From Luteibacter aegosomaticola (lineage in GTDB: Bacteria; Pseudomonadota; Gammaproteobacteria; Xanthomonadales; Rhodanobacteraceae), in assembly GCF_023078475.1 (NCBI RefSeq), contig NZ_CP095741.1:2170001-2234000 (forward strand): DNA of 64,000 nucleotides, read 5' to 3'. The position numbers and the translations under genes are program-made. The notes beneath the pieces were generated by a model that was not told the origin of the DNA, did not search any database, and saw only the letters and a program-made list of their open reading frames with translations. Shown here in pieces: positions 44,398 to 53,517 of this stretch. Position 1 is the first letter of the stretch. Each line of letters begins with the position of its first letter.

Positions 44398-44780
44398 GCA
44401 AGGATCTGCGCAACCCGCTCGCCCGCGCCCGCGGCCTTGGTTCCGCGAAGGAAGGCGTGGCCCACTGGATGACCCAGCGCGTCACCGCGCTCGCCCTGGT
44501 CTTCCTCACCGTGTGGTTCCTCTGCACGCTGCTCGGCCTGCTGCACGCCGACTACGCCACGGCGCGCGCCACGCTCGCGAAGCCCTGGAACGCCGTGCTG
44601 ACCATCGCCTTCATCATCGCGATGTTCTGGCATGCCGTGCTCGGCCTGCAGGTGGTCATCGAAGACTACGTCCATACCCGCTGGCTCGAAGTGGCTTCGC
44701 TGGTCCTTATCAAGTTCATCGCCGTACTCGCCGCGCTCTCGGGCGTGCTGGCGGTGCTGCGTATCGCGCTCGGAAGCTGA
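44394..44780 (+). CDS. sdhD: Succinate dehydrogenase membrane anchor SdhD
   Basis: 128 aa with three transmembrane helices and the conserved FWHAVLGLQVVIEDYVH segment (about 79-95), which carries the heme-ligand histidine and the ubiquinone-site Asp-Tyr. It follows sdhC with a 4-nt overlap and precedes sdhA by 3 nt. Confidence 0.95.
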   Translation: MSKDLRNPLARARGLGSAKEGVAHWMTQRVTALALVFLTVWFLCTLLGLLHADYATARATLAKPWNAVLTIAFIIAMFWHAVLGLQVVIEDYVHTRWLEVASLVLIKFIAVLAALSGVLAVLRIALGS

Positions 44781-44783
44781 TCC

Positions 44784-46571
44784 ATGGAAGCCTACAAGGT
44801 TCAACAACATAAGTACGACGTGATCGTGGTCGGCGCCGGTGGCGCAGGCCTGCGCGCTACCTTCGGCCTGGCCGAAAAGGGCCTCAAGGCCGCGTGCATC
44901 ACCAAGGTGTTCCCGACCCGTTCGCACACCGTGGCCGCGCAGGGCGGTATTTCCGCCGCGCTGGGCAACATGGGTGAAGACGACTGGCGCTTCCACTTCT
45001 ACGACACGATCAAGGGCTCCGACTGGCTCGGTGACCAGGACGCCATCGAGTACATGTGCCGCGAAGCGATTCCGGCCATCATCGAGCTCGAGCACTACGG
45101 CGTGCCGTTCTCGCGTACGGAAGAAGGCAAGATCTACCAGCGCCCGTTCGGCGGCATGACCACGCACTACGGCAAGGGCACCGCGCAGCGCACCTGCGCC
45201 GCGGCTGACCGTACCGGCCACGCGATCCTGCACACGCTGTACCAGCAGGCGCTGGCCCACGACGCCACGTTCTTCATCGAATACTTCGCGATCGACCTCA
45301 TCTTCGATAAGGATGGCGTCTGCCGCGGTGTGCTCGCGCTCGACATGAACGAAGGCACCCTCCACCTGTTCCGCGGCCACGCCGTGGTCATGGCGACGGG
45401 CGGCTACGGCCGCGCGTACTTCAGCGCCACGTCGGCCCACACCTGTACGGGTGATGGCGGCGGCATGGTGCTGCGCGCCGGCCTGCCGCTGCAGGACATG
45501 GAGTTCGTGCAGTTCCACCCGACCGGTATCTACGGTGCGGGTTGCCTCATCACCGAAGGCGTCCGCGGCGAAGGTGGTTACCTCACCAACTCCGAGGGCG
45601 AGCGCTTCATGGAGCGCTACGCGCCGAACGCGAAGGATCTGGCCTCGCGCGACGTCGTCAGCCGCGCCATGACCATCGAAATCCGCGAAGGTCGCGGTGT
45701 GGGCCCGAACAAGGACCACATCCACCTGAACCTGATGCACCTCGGCCCCGAGGTCATCGGCGAGCGTCTCCCGGGTATCGCTGAATCCGCGCGCATCTTC
45801 GCTGGCGTCGACGTCACCAAGGAGCCGATCCCGGTGCTCCCGACCGTCCACTACAACATGGGCGGCATCCCGACCAACTACCACGGCGAAGTGGTCACCA
45901 AGCTCGGTGACGATCCGGATGCCGTGGTGCCGGGCCTGTTCGCCATCGGCGAAGCGGCCTGCGTGTCGGTGCACGGTGCCAACCGCCTGGGCTCCAACTC
46001 GCTGCTCGATCTCGTCGTCTTCGGCCGCGCGGTCGCGAACCGTTGCGCCGAGCTCGTGAAGCCGGGTACCTCCCATCCGGACCTGCCGGCGAATGCGCTG
46101 GACCAGGCCCTGGGTCGCTTCGACGCGCTGCGTTACGCCAGCGGCAACACGCCGACGGCCGCCATCCGCGCCGAAATGCAGAAGACCATGCAGAACGACG
46201 CCGCGGTGTTCCGCACTGGCGAGACCCTGCAGGAAGGTTCGACCAAGATTTCCGAGGTGTTCGAGAAGTTCAAGGACGTGAAGGTCACCGACCGTTCGCT
46301 GGTCTGGAACTCCGACCTGATCGAAACCCTGGAGCTTTCGAACCTGCTGGCCCAGGCCGTTGCCACCATGCATTCGGCCAACCAGCGCCCCGAGAGCCGC
46401 GGCGCGCATGCCCGCGAAGATTTCCCGGACCGCGACGACCACGACTGGCAGAAGCACACGCTGGTGTGGATCGACGAGGAAGGTCGTTCGAAGTTCGATT
46501 TCCGTCCGGTGCACATGTACACCCTGACGGACGAAGTCGAAGTCGTGCCGCCGAAAAAGCGCGTTTACTAA
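44784..46571 (+). CDS. sdhA: Succinate dehydrogenase flavoprotein subunit SdhA
   Basis: 595 aa. The FAD-binding GAGGAGLRA motif (about 17-25) and [10 protein letters not shown] with the covalent FAD histidine at H48 are clear, as are the substrate-site segments ([16 protein letters not shown]). It oxidises succinate to fumarate. Flavinylation would be assisted by the SdhE and SdhAF4-like proteins encoded on either side. Confidence 0.98.
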   Translation: MEAYKVQQHKYDVIVVGAGGAGLRATFGLAEKGLKAACITKVFPTRSHTVAAQGGISAALGNMGEDDWRFHFYDTIKGSDWLGDQDAIEYMCREAIPAIIELEHYGVPFSRTEEGKIYQRPFGGMTTHYGKGTAQRTCAAADRTGHAILHTLYQQALAHDATFFIEYFAIDLIFDKDGVCRGVLALDMNEGTLHLFRGHAVVMATGGYGRAYFSATSAHTCTGDGGGMVLRAGLPLQDMEFVQFHPTGIYGAGCLITEGVRGEGGYLTNSEGERFMERYAPNAKDLASRDVVSRAMTIEIREGRGVGPNKDHIHLNLMHLGPEVIGERLPGIAESARIFAGVDVTKEPIPVLPTVHYNMGGIPTNYHGEVVTKLGDDPDAVVPGLFAIGEAACVSVHGANRLGSNSLLDLVVFGRAVANRCAELVKPGTSHPDLPANALDQALGRFDALRYASGNTPTAAIRAEMQKTMQNDAAVFRTGETLQEGSTKISEVFEKFKDVKVTDRSLVWNSDLIETLELSNLLAQAVATMHSANQRPESRGAHAREDFPDRDDHDWQKHTLVWIDEEGRSKFDFRPVHMYTLTDEVEVVPPKKRVY

Positions 46572-46592
46572 TACCGGACCGGAGAGGCAATC

Positions 46593-47381
46593 GTGGCAGA
46601 GTTCACGCTACCCAAGAATTCCACTATTACGGCCGGTAAGCATTTCCCGGCGAAGGGCGCGAAGAATACGCGCACCTTCAAGATCTACCGCTGGACGCCG
46701 GATGACGGTCAGAACCCGCGCACCGACACGTACGAGGTCGACCTCGATACGTGCGGTCCGATGGTCCTGGACGCCCTCCTGAAGATCAAGAACGAGATCG
46801 ACTCGACGCTGTCGCTGCGCCGTTCGTGCCGCGAGGGTATCTGCGGTTCGTGCGCGATGAACATCCAGGGCACCAACACCCTGGCGTGCACGCGTTCCAT
46901 CGAGGAATGCGGCAGCAACGGCACCATCAACATCTATCCGCTGCCGCATATGCCGGTGGTGAAGGATCTGGTGCCCGATCTCACGCACTTCTACGCGCAG
47001 TTCGCGTCGATCAAGCCGTGGATGCGCACGCAGAGCCCGGCCCCGGCCGACAAGGAGCGCCTGCAGTCGCCGGAAGACCGCAAGAAGCTCGATGGTCTCT
47101 ACGAGTGCATCCTGTGCGCCTGCTGCTCCACGTCGTGCCCGAGCTACTGGTGGAATGGCGACCGTTACCTCGGTCCCGCCATCCTCCTGCAGGCTTACCG
47201 CTGGATCGTGGACAGCCGTGATGAAGACACCGGCAACCGCCTGGACGATCTCGAAGATCCGTTCAAGCTGTACCGCTGCCACACCATCATGAACTGCGCC
47301 CGCACCTGCCCGAAGGGTCTGAACCCGGCCAAGGCGATTGCGGAAATCAAGAAGCTGATCGTGCAGCGCCGCTCGGCCTAA
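46593..47381 (+). CDS. sdhB: Succinate dehydrogenase iron-sulfur subunit SdhB
   Basis: 262 aa starting at GTG 46593 with RBS GGAGAG. The [2Fe-2S] ligands are in [13 protein letters not shown], and the [4Fe-4S] and [3Fe-4S] ligands in [12 protein letters not shown] and [14 protein letters not shown]. It passes electrons from FADH2 to ubiquinone. Confidence 0.98.
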   Translation: MAEFTLPKNSTITAGKHFPAKGAKNTRTFKIYRWTPDDGQNPRTDTYEVDLDTCGPMVLDALLKIKNEIDSTLSLRRSCREGICGSCAMNIQGTNTLACTRSIEECGSNGTINIYPLPHMPVVKDLVPDLTHFYAQFASIKPWMRTQSPAPADKERLQSPEDRKKLDGLYECILCACCSTSCPSYWWNGDRYLGPAILLQAYRWIVDSRDEDTGNRLDDLEDPFKLYRCHTIMNCARTCPKGLNPAKAIAEIKKLIVQRRSA

Positions 47382-47402
47382 AAGCCCGGCTCCTGCATCG
47401 TC

Positions 47403-47430
47403 GTCGCCACCGGCGTCGCCCGGTGGCGAC
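47403..47430. terminator. GC-rich stem-loop after sdhB
   Basis: GTCGCCACCGG and CCGGTGGCGAC form a perfect 11-bp stem with a 6-nt loop, 21 nt beyond the sdhB stop and just before a REP pair. There is no U-run. The geometry is the same as the hairpin at 4340-4367. Confidence 0.5.
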
Positions 47431-47435
47431 CCCCT

Positions 47436-47530
47436 GTAGGAGCCCACCCTGTGGGCGACGCCTTTCGTACAACCGCCACAGGCCCTGTGGCTCTTCCGCG
47501 AAAGATGTCGCCCACAGGGTGGGCTCCTAC
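47436..47530. repeat. REP-like inverted pair, family 1
   Basis: A 95-nt unit of the same type as at 41703, placed between sdhB and sdhE. The outer arms begin GTAGGAGCCCACC and end with the exact reverse complement. Confidence 0.9.
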
Positions 47531-47549
47531 GATGCTATAGGCCCTCGTC

Positions 47550-47798
47550 GTGGAAGAAGCCCGCCTCAAGCGCCTGCGCTGGCGTACCCGCCGCGGAACC
47601 CGTGAGCTCGACCAGCTGTTTGGCTGGTGGCTCGACGAGCGTTTCGCTGACGCGGACGAGGCCGCCAGGATGGCATTCGATGAATTGCTGGACGTGCAGG
47701 ATCCCGATCTCTGGGATTGGGTGATGGGCCATGCCCACGCTCCCCGCCACGACTGGCAGGCGATCATCGATGACATCCGCGCAAGGCATCACCTTTGA
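47550..47798 (+). CDS. sdhE: FAD assembly factor SdhE
   Basis: 82 aa from GTG 47550. The conserved RxxRRGxxELD motif appears as RTRRGTRELDQLF, followed by an acidic helical bundle ending in WDWVMG. SdhE helps attach FAD to SdhA. It is separated from sdhB by a REP element and overlaps the next gene by 29 nt. Confidence 0.95.
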   Translation: MEEARLKRLRWRTRRGTRELDQLFGWWLDERFADADEAARMAFDELLDVQDPDLWDWVMGHAHAPRHDWQAIIDDIRARHHL

Positions 47799-48186
47799 CG
47801 CGCGCCCCTCGGCCGCGCTGACCTCGTTCCTTTCCTGCATCGTGCTTGCCGGCGCCCTGGCGCCGTGGCCCACCAGCCTGCCGCTGGCGGCCCGTGCGTG
47901 CCTGTCGGCGGCCGCGCTGGCCGTGGGGGCGTGGCAGGTGGTCCGCCAGCGCCGCCCGCCGCTGGCGGCCGCCCAGTGGCATGCCAAGGGCGGCTGGACG
48001 GTGGTCGACCGGCACGGCGTGGTCCACGCCGCGGAACCCCGGGACGCCCGCGTGGTCGGTGAATGGGTCTGTTTGCGGCTTTTCTGGCACGGCGCCCGCG
48101 CCAGCCTGGTCCTGGGCCCGGATAACATGGACGCCGAGGTGCTGCGCATCCTGCGCATCCGCCTGGGAAGCCAGGCCCCCTCGTAG
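47770..48186 (+). CDS. YgfX/CptA-like membrane protein
   Basis: 138 aa from ATG 47770, within the sdhE 3' end. Two transmembrane helices (about 17-55) are followed by a soluble tail with WHAKGGWTVVDRHG, the layout of YgfX, the usual sdhE partner (called CptA toxin in some genomes). Its TAG stop codon is the first TAG of the following REP element. Confidence 0.8.
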   Translation: MTSAQGITFDARPSAALTSFLSCIVLAGALAPWPTSLPLAARACLSAAALAVGAWQVVRQRRPPLAAAQWHAKGGWTVVDRHGVVHAAEPRDARVVGEWVCLRLFWHGARASLVLGPDNMDAEVLRILRIRLGSQAPS

Positions 48187-48277
48187 GAGCCCACCCTGTG
48201 GGCGACGCCTTTCGTACAGCCGCCACAGGGTCTGTGGCGTTTTCGCGAAAGATGTCGCCCACAGGGTGGGCTCCTAC
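48183..48277. repeat. REP-like inverted pair, family 1
   Basis: A 95-nt palindromic unit directly abutting and ending the ygfX-like reading frame. It is followed about 100 nt later by lolC. Confidence 0.9.
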
Positions 48278-48375
48278 GAGGGGCATGCTTGCCGGGGGCG
48301 GCCGCATCGGGCAATCTGCCGCGCGGTGCGCGCATTTCGTGGCGGCTCCCCCCTTCAAGGTGCTTTTCCACAGGT

Positions 48376-49617
48376 ATGTTCAGACCCCTCGAGCTCTTCA
48401 TCGGCCTGCGTTACACGCGGGCCAAGCGGCGCAACCAGTTCATCTCGTTCATCTCCACGGTCTCCATCGTGTGCATCGCCATCAGCGTCACGGCGCTGAT
48501 CACGGTGATGTCGGTGATGAACGGCTTTGATAGCGAGCTGCGCTCACGCATCCTCGGCGCGGTGGCGCACGTCACGGTGTCCGGCATCGACGAAACCGTG
48601 CGCGACTGGCAGCACGCCGTGGACGTGGCCAAGACCACGAAGCACGTCGAAGGCGCCGCGCCCTACGTCGAGATCCAGGCCTTCCTGCAGGCCCGCCACT
48701 CCAGTGGCGCGATCATCCGTGGCGTCGTGCCCTCGCTGGAACCGAAGGTCTCCGACCTCGACCGGCACATGGTCGAAGGCAAGATGCCGGACCTGACCGA
48801 TCACAGCTGGAACATCATCCTCGGCCGCGAGCTGGCCCTGGAGCTCGGTGTGAACACGGGTGACAAGGTCACGGTGGTGGTGCCGCAGTTCACGGCCACC
48901 CCGATGGGTGCCGTGCCGAAGCTGCGCAACTTCACCGTCAGCGGCATCTTCGAGCTGGGCATGCAGGAGTACGACTCCAACCTCGCCCTGGTCAGCATGC
49001 CCGATGCCGAGCGCCTGAACGGGCAGGAAGGCCCCACCGGCATCCGCCTGAAGCTGGACGACATGCGCGAGGCGTGGCCGGTCGCGCAGGACCTGGTCAA
49101 CAAGCTTGGCCAGTCGTACCGCGTGCAGACGTGGATGGATACCCACGCGAACTTCTTCCATGCGATCGACATGGAGAAGACAGTGATGTTCGTCATCCTC
49201 TCCCTGATCATCCTGGTCGCCGTCATCAACCTCATTTCGATGCTGATGATGCTGGTGACCGACAAGCAGGCCGATATCGCGATCCTGCGCACACTCGGCT
49301 CCACGCCGCGCAGCATCATGGCCATGTTCATGGTGCAGGGCTTGCTCGTTGGCGTCGTGGGCATCAGCGTGGGCGTCACGCTCGGCGCGCTGCTTTCGTA
49401 CAACCTGCCGGCCATCGTGAAGTTCATCGAGCACGTCACCGGCCATACCTTCCTGGCACCGGATGTGTATTACATCAGCGAAGTGCCGAGCCAGCTGTTG
49501 TGGTCCGACGTGGGCTCCGTGGTCGTGGTGACCTTCCTCTTCTCGCTGCTGGCTACCTTGTACCCGGCGTGGCGCGCCTCGCGCGTGCAGCCCGCCCAGG
49601 CGCTCCGTTATGAATAA
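48376..49617 (+). CDS. lolC: Lipoprotein-releasing ABC permease (LolC/LolE/LolF type)
   Basis: 413 aa from ATG 48376. An N-terminal helix (about 22-48), a large periplasmic domain and three C-terminal helices match the LolC/E family; MFRPLELFIGLRYTRAK is a typical opening. The Lol complex extracts lipoproteins from the inner membrane for outer-membrane transport. Only one permease gene is present here, so the complex may be a homodimer, as in LolF-containing species. Confidence 0.9.
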   Translation: MFRPLELFIGLRYTRAKRRNQFISFISTVSIVCIAISVTALITVMSVMNGFDSELRSRILGAVAHVTVSGIDETVRDWQHAVDVAKTTKHVEGAAPYVEIQAFLQARHSSGAIIRGVVPSLEPKVSDLDRHMVEGKMPDLTDHSWNIILGRELALELGVNTGDKVTVVVPQFTATPMGAVPKLRNFTVSGIFELGMQEYDSNLALVSMPDAERLNGQEGPTGIRLKLDDMREAWPVAQDLVNKLGQSYRVQTWMDTHANFFHAIDMEKTVMFVILSLIILVAVINLISMLMMLVTDKQADIAILRTLGSTPRSIMAMFMVQGLLVGVVGISVGVTLGALLSYNLPAIVKFIEHVTGHTFLAPDVYYISEVPSQLLWSDVGSVVVVTFLFSLLATLYPAWRASRVQPAQALRYE

Positions 49618-50299
49618 TCCGTCCGATATCGTCCTGCGCGCCACCGGCGTCGCCAAGGTCTACGAAGAGGGCGACCTGCGTACCGGCGTGCTCTCGAATG
49701 TGAACTTCGAACTGCGCCGCGCGCAGACGCTGTCGATCGTGGGCGCTTCCGGCTCCGGCAAGTCCACCTTGCTGCACATTATCGGCGGCCTGGATACGCT
49801 TTCGGCCGGCAAGGTCGAGGTCAACGGCCGCGTGCTGTCCGAACTCTCGGATGCCGAGCGCGGCCGCGAGCGCAACCGCTCGCTGGGCTTCATCTACCAG
49901 TTCCATCACCTGCTGCCGGAATTCACCGCGCTCGAGAACGTGGCGATGCCGCTGCTGATCCGCGGCGTGGCGATTGCGCAGGCGCAGAAGGAAGCCACGG
50001 CGCTGCTCGAGCGCGTCGGTCTGGGTGCCCGTTTGCGCCACCGCCCGGCCGAGATGTCGGGTGGTGAACGCCAGCGTTGCGCCGTCGCGCGTGCTCTCGT
50101 GACGCGCCCGGCCTGCGTGCTGGGCGATGAGCCCACGGGCAACCTCGACGAAACCAACGCCGCGGCCGTGTACGACCTGATGGTGGAGCTCAACCGCGAA
50201 ATCGGCACGAGCTTCGTCCTGGTCACCCACGACCCGCGCCTGGCCAAGCGCATGGACCGCACCCTGGAACTGCACAACGGCGAACTCCACGAGCGCTAA
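49610..50299 (+). CDS. lolD: Lipoprotein-releasing ABC ATPase LolD
   Basis: 229 aa. Walker A GASGSGKST, signature MSGGERQRCAVARAL and Walker B VLGDEPTGNLD. It overlaps lolC by 8 nt and powers lipoprotein extraction together with it. Confidence 0.94.
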   Translation: MNNPSDIVLRATGVAKVYEEGDLRTGVLSNVNFELRRAQTLSIVGASGSGKSTLLHIIGGLDTLSAGKVEVNGRVLSELSDAERGRERNRSLGFIYQFHHLLPEFTALENVAMPLLIRGVAIAQAQKEATALLERVGLGARLRHRPAEMSGGERQRCAVARALVTRPACVLGDEPTGNLDETNAAAVYDLMVELNREIGTSFVLVTHDPRLAKRMDRTLELHNGELHER

Positions 50300-50309
50300 G
50301 CCGAACGCC

Positions 50310-50404
50310 GTAGGAGCCCACCCTGTGGGCGACGCCTTTCGTACCGCCGCCACAGGGCTTGCGGTGCCTTCGCGAAAGATGTCGCCCACAGGGTGGGCTC
50401 CTAC
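50310..50404. repeat. REP-like inverted pair, family 1
   Basis: A 95-nt unit between the convergent lolD and anti-sigma genes. It may also serve as a transcription barrier for both. Confidence 0.9.
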
Positions 50405-50408
50405 GAAG

Positions 50409-51158
50409 TTAGATGGATTTGCTGATGATTTTCTGGGCGGCGCTGCGGCCGGCGGCATCGGCTAGCGCCACCACCGCGAAGTTATGCTTGCCCTCGGACC
50501 AGTAGTTCGCCAGCAGGCCGCCATCCTCGCGCTCACCGCGTGACAGCATGTGCCGGGCCGCGCCCGGCGGGCGGACGTAGAAGCTCACTGTATGCCCGTT
50601 GCCGTCGTCGTAGAGGACCATGGCCGCCGGGCCCTGGTCGGTCGCGAACAGGCGGCCACCCATGGGGCGGAAGCCGGCGTCCGCGAGGTCGGGCAGGCGC
50701 ACGTCGGCACCCACGCGCCCGCTTAGCCAGGCACGCAGGTCGTTCTCGTTCGGCGTGGTGATATCCAGGCCCAGGCCATGGTCGACGACGAGCAGGCGGT
50801 AGGCCTGCATGGCGTCGGCCATCGGTTGGACGCCACCCGTGCCCATGCCGCGCGCGGCCCAGCCGCCCAGGGCGCCCAGCCCGAGACACAGCACGAAGCC
50901 CGCCGCCATCGCCATGCGCCGCACGCGGCGTTCGTGCATGCGCGTCCGCACCAGTGCGGGATCCATCTCAGGCACCGGCGCGAGGTCGCCTGCCAGCAAG
51001 GCGCGGAGCTGCTGGGCGCTCTGGCGCCAGGCCTGCACTTCGTCCGCGTGATCGGCATCGCGGGCCAGGTAACGTTCCACGTGGCTGCGCCGCGGCTCAT
51101 CGAGGTGGCCGTCCACGTAGGCATGGATATCGTGTTCGCTGGGCGGGGTGGTATTCAT
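50409..51158 (-). CDS. Membrane anti-sigma factor
   Basis: 249 aa. The N-terminal cytoplasmic anti-sigma region (HDIHAYVDGHLDE...HVERYLARD) resembles zinc-binding ZAS-type domains but keeps only part of the H/C ligand set. One transmembrane helix (about 83-104) and a periplasmic domain of about 140 residues follow. It starts 4 nt inside the sigma gene's end, the usual arrangement for a cognate pair. Confidence 0.85.
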   Translation of the reverse strand: MNTTPPSEHDIHAYVDGHLDEPRRSHVERYLARDADHADEVQAWRQSAQQLRALLAGDLAPVPEMDPALVRTRMHERRVRRMAMAAGFVLCLGLGALGGWAARGMGTGGVQPMADAMQAYRLLVVDHGLGLDITTPNENDLRAWLSGRVGADVRLPDLADAGFRPMGGRLFATDQGPAAMVLYDDGNGHTVSFYVRPPGAARHMLSRGEREDGGLLANYWSEGKHNFAVVALADAAGRSAAQKIISKSI

Positions 51159-51670
51159 TTCAGCAGCCGCAGGGCAGGGGTTTCGGTGGAGCCATCGCCC
51201 AGCGCACGTAACGCGCGCCGGGCCCTTGAAAGACGGGACATCACAGTGCCGATCGGCACGCCCAGGATCCCCGCCACCTCCTGGTAACTGAGCCCCTCGA
51301 CGGTGACCCAGAGCAGCAGGCTTCGCTGCTCGACGGGTAGCGAGGCGAAGGCCGCCAGAGTCGAGTGGGCTTCGGCCACTCGCTCCGCTGATGGCCAGGT
51401 GGGCTCATCGTCCCGGCCCAGTGCATTGAGCAACAGCGCGTAACGGCGGGCCCGGCGTTTCCCGTCCAGAAACAACCGGTACAAGATCGCAAACAGCCAT
51501 GCCCGCAGACTCTCGTCATCACGGCGGGACGTCCACTTGGCCAGCGCCCGTTCCATCGTCGACTGGACCAGGTCATCCGCTGCATGCGCATCGCGGGCGA
51601 GCCACAGCGCAAACCGCCGCAGGCGCGGCAGCAGGGTGCGCAGGGCGTCGTCGGTGTGCGGATCGAGCAT
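51155..51670 (-). CDS. ECF RNA polymerase sigma factor
   Basis: 171 aa from ATG 51670 with RBS AAGAGG. Region 2 (ADDLVQSTMERALAKW) and region 4 (LSYQEVAGILGVPIGTVMSRLSRAR, about 130-155) are clear. It is co-transcribed with the anti-sigma gene. Matching GGAAT-N16-CGTC promoters in front of it and of the divergent catalase gene suggest it controls both. Confidence 0.92.
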   Translation of the reverse strand: MLDPHTDDALRTLLPRLRRFALWLARDAHAADDLVQSTMERALAKWTSRRDDESLRAWLFAILYRLFLDGKRRARRYALLLNALGRDDEPTWPSAERVAEAHSTLAAFASLPVEQRSLLLWVTVEGLSYQEVAGILGVPIGTVMSRLSRARRALRALGDGSTETPALRLLK

Positions 51671-51704
51671 GCCGGGCCTCTTGCCGGTCGCGGGACATGG
51701 GGTA

Positions 51705-51729
51705 GACGACCGTCGTGACGCGATATTCC
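51705..51729 (-). promoter_or_regulatory. ECF-type promoter of the sigma gene
   Basis: On the minus strand, GGAAT (complement of 51725-51729), a 16-nt spacer and CGTC (complement of 51705-51708) form an ECF -35/-10 pair located about 35 nt before the sigma start codon. The same element and spacing occur in the opposite direction at 51738-51762. Confidence 0.7.
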
Positions 51730-51737
51730 GTTCAGCG

Positions 51738-51762
51738 GGAATAAAAGTCGCTGACGTGCGTC
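51738..51762 (+). promoter_or_regulatory. ECF-type promoter of the catalase-b561 operon
   Basis: GGAAT (51738-51742), a 16-nt spacer and CGTC (51759-51762) lie 43 nt before the catalase-like start codon. The -35 elements of the two divergent promoters are only 8 nt apart, arranged back to back. Confidence 0.7.
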
Positions 51763-51804
51763 CCACCTTTTGAAGCCCCGTACCTCGGGGAGAGGAGAAC
51801 CACC

Positions 51805-52884
51805 ATGCAGGACCCCAGGAACCCGCGACCCCCGTCAGGCCTGGCCTGGCGCTGGGGCGTGATCGGCCTGGCCGTTGTCGGTGCCGCGGCAGCCTTCGGG
51901 TATGCCGGCGGCTGGCTGACCCCGGACCGGCTTAGCCCGAAGAAAATCGTCAATGTGCTCCAGGCCAATTCGGGCCTTCATCCGGGCTACCGGCGCAACC
52001 ATGCCAAGGGCATCTGCGTGGGCGGCCGCTTCGAGGCCAGTGGCCAACTGGCGGCGTTTTCGGAGGCGAAGCTGTTTGCCCAGGGCGTCAGCACCCCGGT
52101 GGTGGGTCGCTTCGCGATCCCTGGCGGCAACCCCCAGGCCCCGGATAGCTCGGCGCCGATCCGTAGCTTCGCCCTCCGCTTCGATATGGCCGACGGCGAG
52201 CAGTGGCGGACCGGCATGAATGCCATGCCGGTGTTCCCGGTATCCACGCCGAAGGATTTCTACGACCTCAACGTGGCCACCGCGCCCGATCCGGCGACGC
52301 ACAAGCCGAACCCGGAGAAGGCCAAGGCGTTCTTCAGCACGCATCCCGAGACGGGCCCGTTCCTGGCCTGGATTTCCCAGGCCAAGCCACCGGCCAGCTA
52401 CGTGGATGAGACCTATAAGAGCCTCAATGCGTTCTACCTGCGCGACAACGCCGGGCAGCGGCATGCCGTGCGCTGGCAGGTCGTGCCGGAAACGCCTTCC
52501 ACGGGCGATGGTGGCCCGGCCGCGGGTGATACCGACTACCTGGCCGCCGACCTGCAGAAGCGCCTCGCCCAGGGGCCCGCACGCTGGCATCTCCAGTTCG
52601 TGTTCGCCAACGATGGCGATCCAGTCGACGAGGCCGCGAAGGCGTGGCCGGATGATCGCAAGGTGGTCGACGCCGGCACCATCGTGATCGACAGCTGGCA
52701 GCCGCAAGCTGATGGCCCGTGCCGTGACGTGAACTACGACCCCGCGATCCTGCCGCATGGCATGGAAATCTCGGGTGATCCGATCATCGTGGCACGCTCG
52801 GCTGCCTATGCCGAATCCTACCTGCGCCGTACCAGCGAGGAAGGGCACCTGCCGGGCACCGAACGGCCGAAGGAGGCGCAGTGA
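51805..52884 (+). CDS. Membrane-anchored catalase-family peroxidase (SrpA-like)
   Basis: 359 aa. An N-terminal signal-anchor helix (about 16-36) is followed by a minimal catalase core. The distal histidine is in RRNHAKGICVGGRF (about H66) and the proximal heme tyrosine in RSAAYAESYLRR near the C-terminus. Small catalase-like proteins of this type act as periplasmic peroxidases. It is translationally coupled to the cytochrome b561 gene (TGATG). Confidence 0.88.
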   Translation: MQDPRNPRPPSGLAWRWGVIGLAVVGAAAAFGYAGGWLTPDRLSPKKIVNVLQANSGLHPGYRRNHAKGICVGGRFEASGQLAAFSEAKLFAQGVSTPVVGRFAIPGGNPQAPDSSAPIRSFALRFDMADGEQWRTGMNAMPVFPVSTPKDFYDLNVATAPDPATHKPNPEKAKAFFSTHPETGPFLAWISQAKPPASYVDETYKSLNAFYLRDNAGQRHAVRWQVVPETPSTGDGGPAAGDTDYLAADLQKRLAQGPARWHLQFVFANDGDPVDEAAKAWPDDRKVVDAGTIVIDSWQPQADGPCRDVNYDPAILPHGMEISGDPIIVARSAAYAESYLRRTSEEGHLPGTERPKEAQ

Positions 52885-53417
52885 TGAGCCGCTACGATAC
52901 GTTCCACCCCTTCGCTCGAGTGCTGCACTGGCTGATGGCGATCATGATCCTCGCCATGCTGTTTATCGGCGCGGGCATGGTGAGCACGCTTGCGGAAAAG
53001 CACGCCACGCTGCTCGCGATCCACAAGCCGCTGGGCATGATCATCTTCGTGCTTGCGCTCATCCGCCTGGGCTTCCGCCTGGTGCACCGGCCGCCGCCGC
53101 TGCCGGCTGACCTGCCGTTGTGGCAGAAGCTTGCCGCGAAGGGTTCGCACTACGTGCTCTACGGCTTGATGATCGTCATGCCGTTGATCGGCTGGGGCAT
53201 GCTTTCGGCGGGCAAGTATCCGGTGACGATGGGGGGTGGCTTCGTGCTCCCGCCGATCCTGCCGCAGGATCCCGCGCTGTTCGCATGGTTGCGTGAGGCC
53301 CATCGTTACCTGGCGTGGTTGTTCTTCCTCACGTTCCTCGCGCACATGGGGGCCGCGCTGATGCACGGCCTGATCCGCCGCGACGGCGTGCTGAAATCGA
53401 TGACTACCGGCAACTAA
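52884..53417 (+). CDS. Cytochrome b561
   Basis: 177 aa with four transmembrane helices and heme-ligand histidines in VLHWLMA, AIHKPLG, SHYVLYG and LAHMGAALMHG. B561 proteins carry electrons across the inner membrane from quinol. Placed 1 nt into the catalase-like gene's stop, it probably feeds electrons to that periplasmic heme protein. Confidence 0.92.
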   Translation: MSRYDTFHPFARVLHWLMAIMILAMLFIGAGMVSTLAEKHATLLAIHKPLGMIIFVLALIRLGFRLVHRPPPLPADLPLWQKLAAKGSHYVLYGLMIVMPLIGWGMLSAGKYPVTMGGGFVLPPILPQDPALFAWLREAHRYLAWLFFLTFLAHMGAALMHGLIRRDGVLKSMTTGN

Positions 53418-53427
53418 GGCAGCTCGT

Positions 53428-53490
53428 GTAGGAGCGCGCTCGCGCGCGATGGGTGCTCGACGCAAGCCCCATCGCGCGCAAGCGCGCTCC
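53428..53490. repeat. REP-like inverted pair, family 2
   Basis: GTAGGAGCGCGCTCGCGCGCGAT is matched by a reverse-complement GCGCGC-AAGCGCGCTCC half (described as two pieces). The right half lacks the final TAC. It lies between the cytochrome b561 gene and the lipoprotein peptidase gene. Confidence 0.85.
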
Positions 53491-53517
53491 AGGGCAGCCT
53501 TCAGGCACAATGGCCTG

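Noticed and set aside
44370..46514. 714-codon minus-strand frame over sdhA
   Set aside because: Antisense of a highly conserved gene. Its length comes from GC codon bias; no ribosome-binding site or domain.
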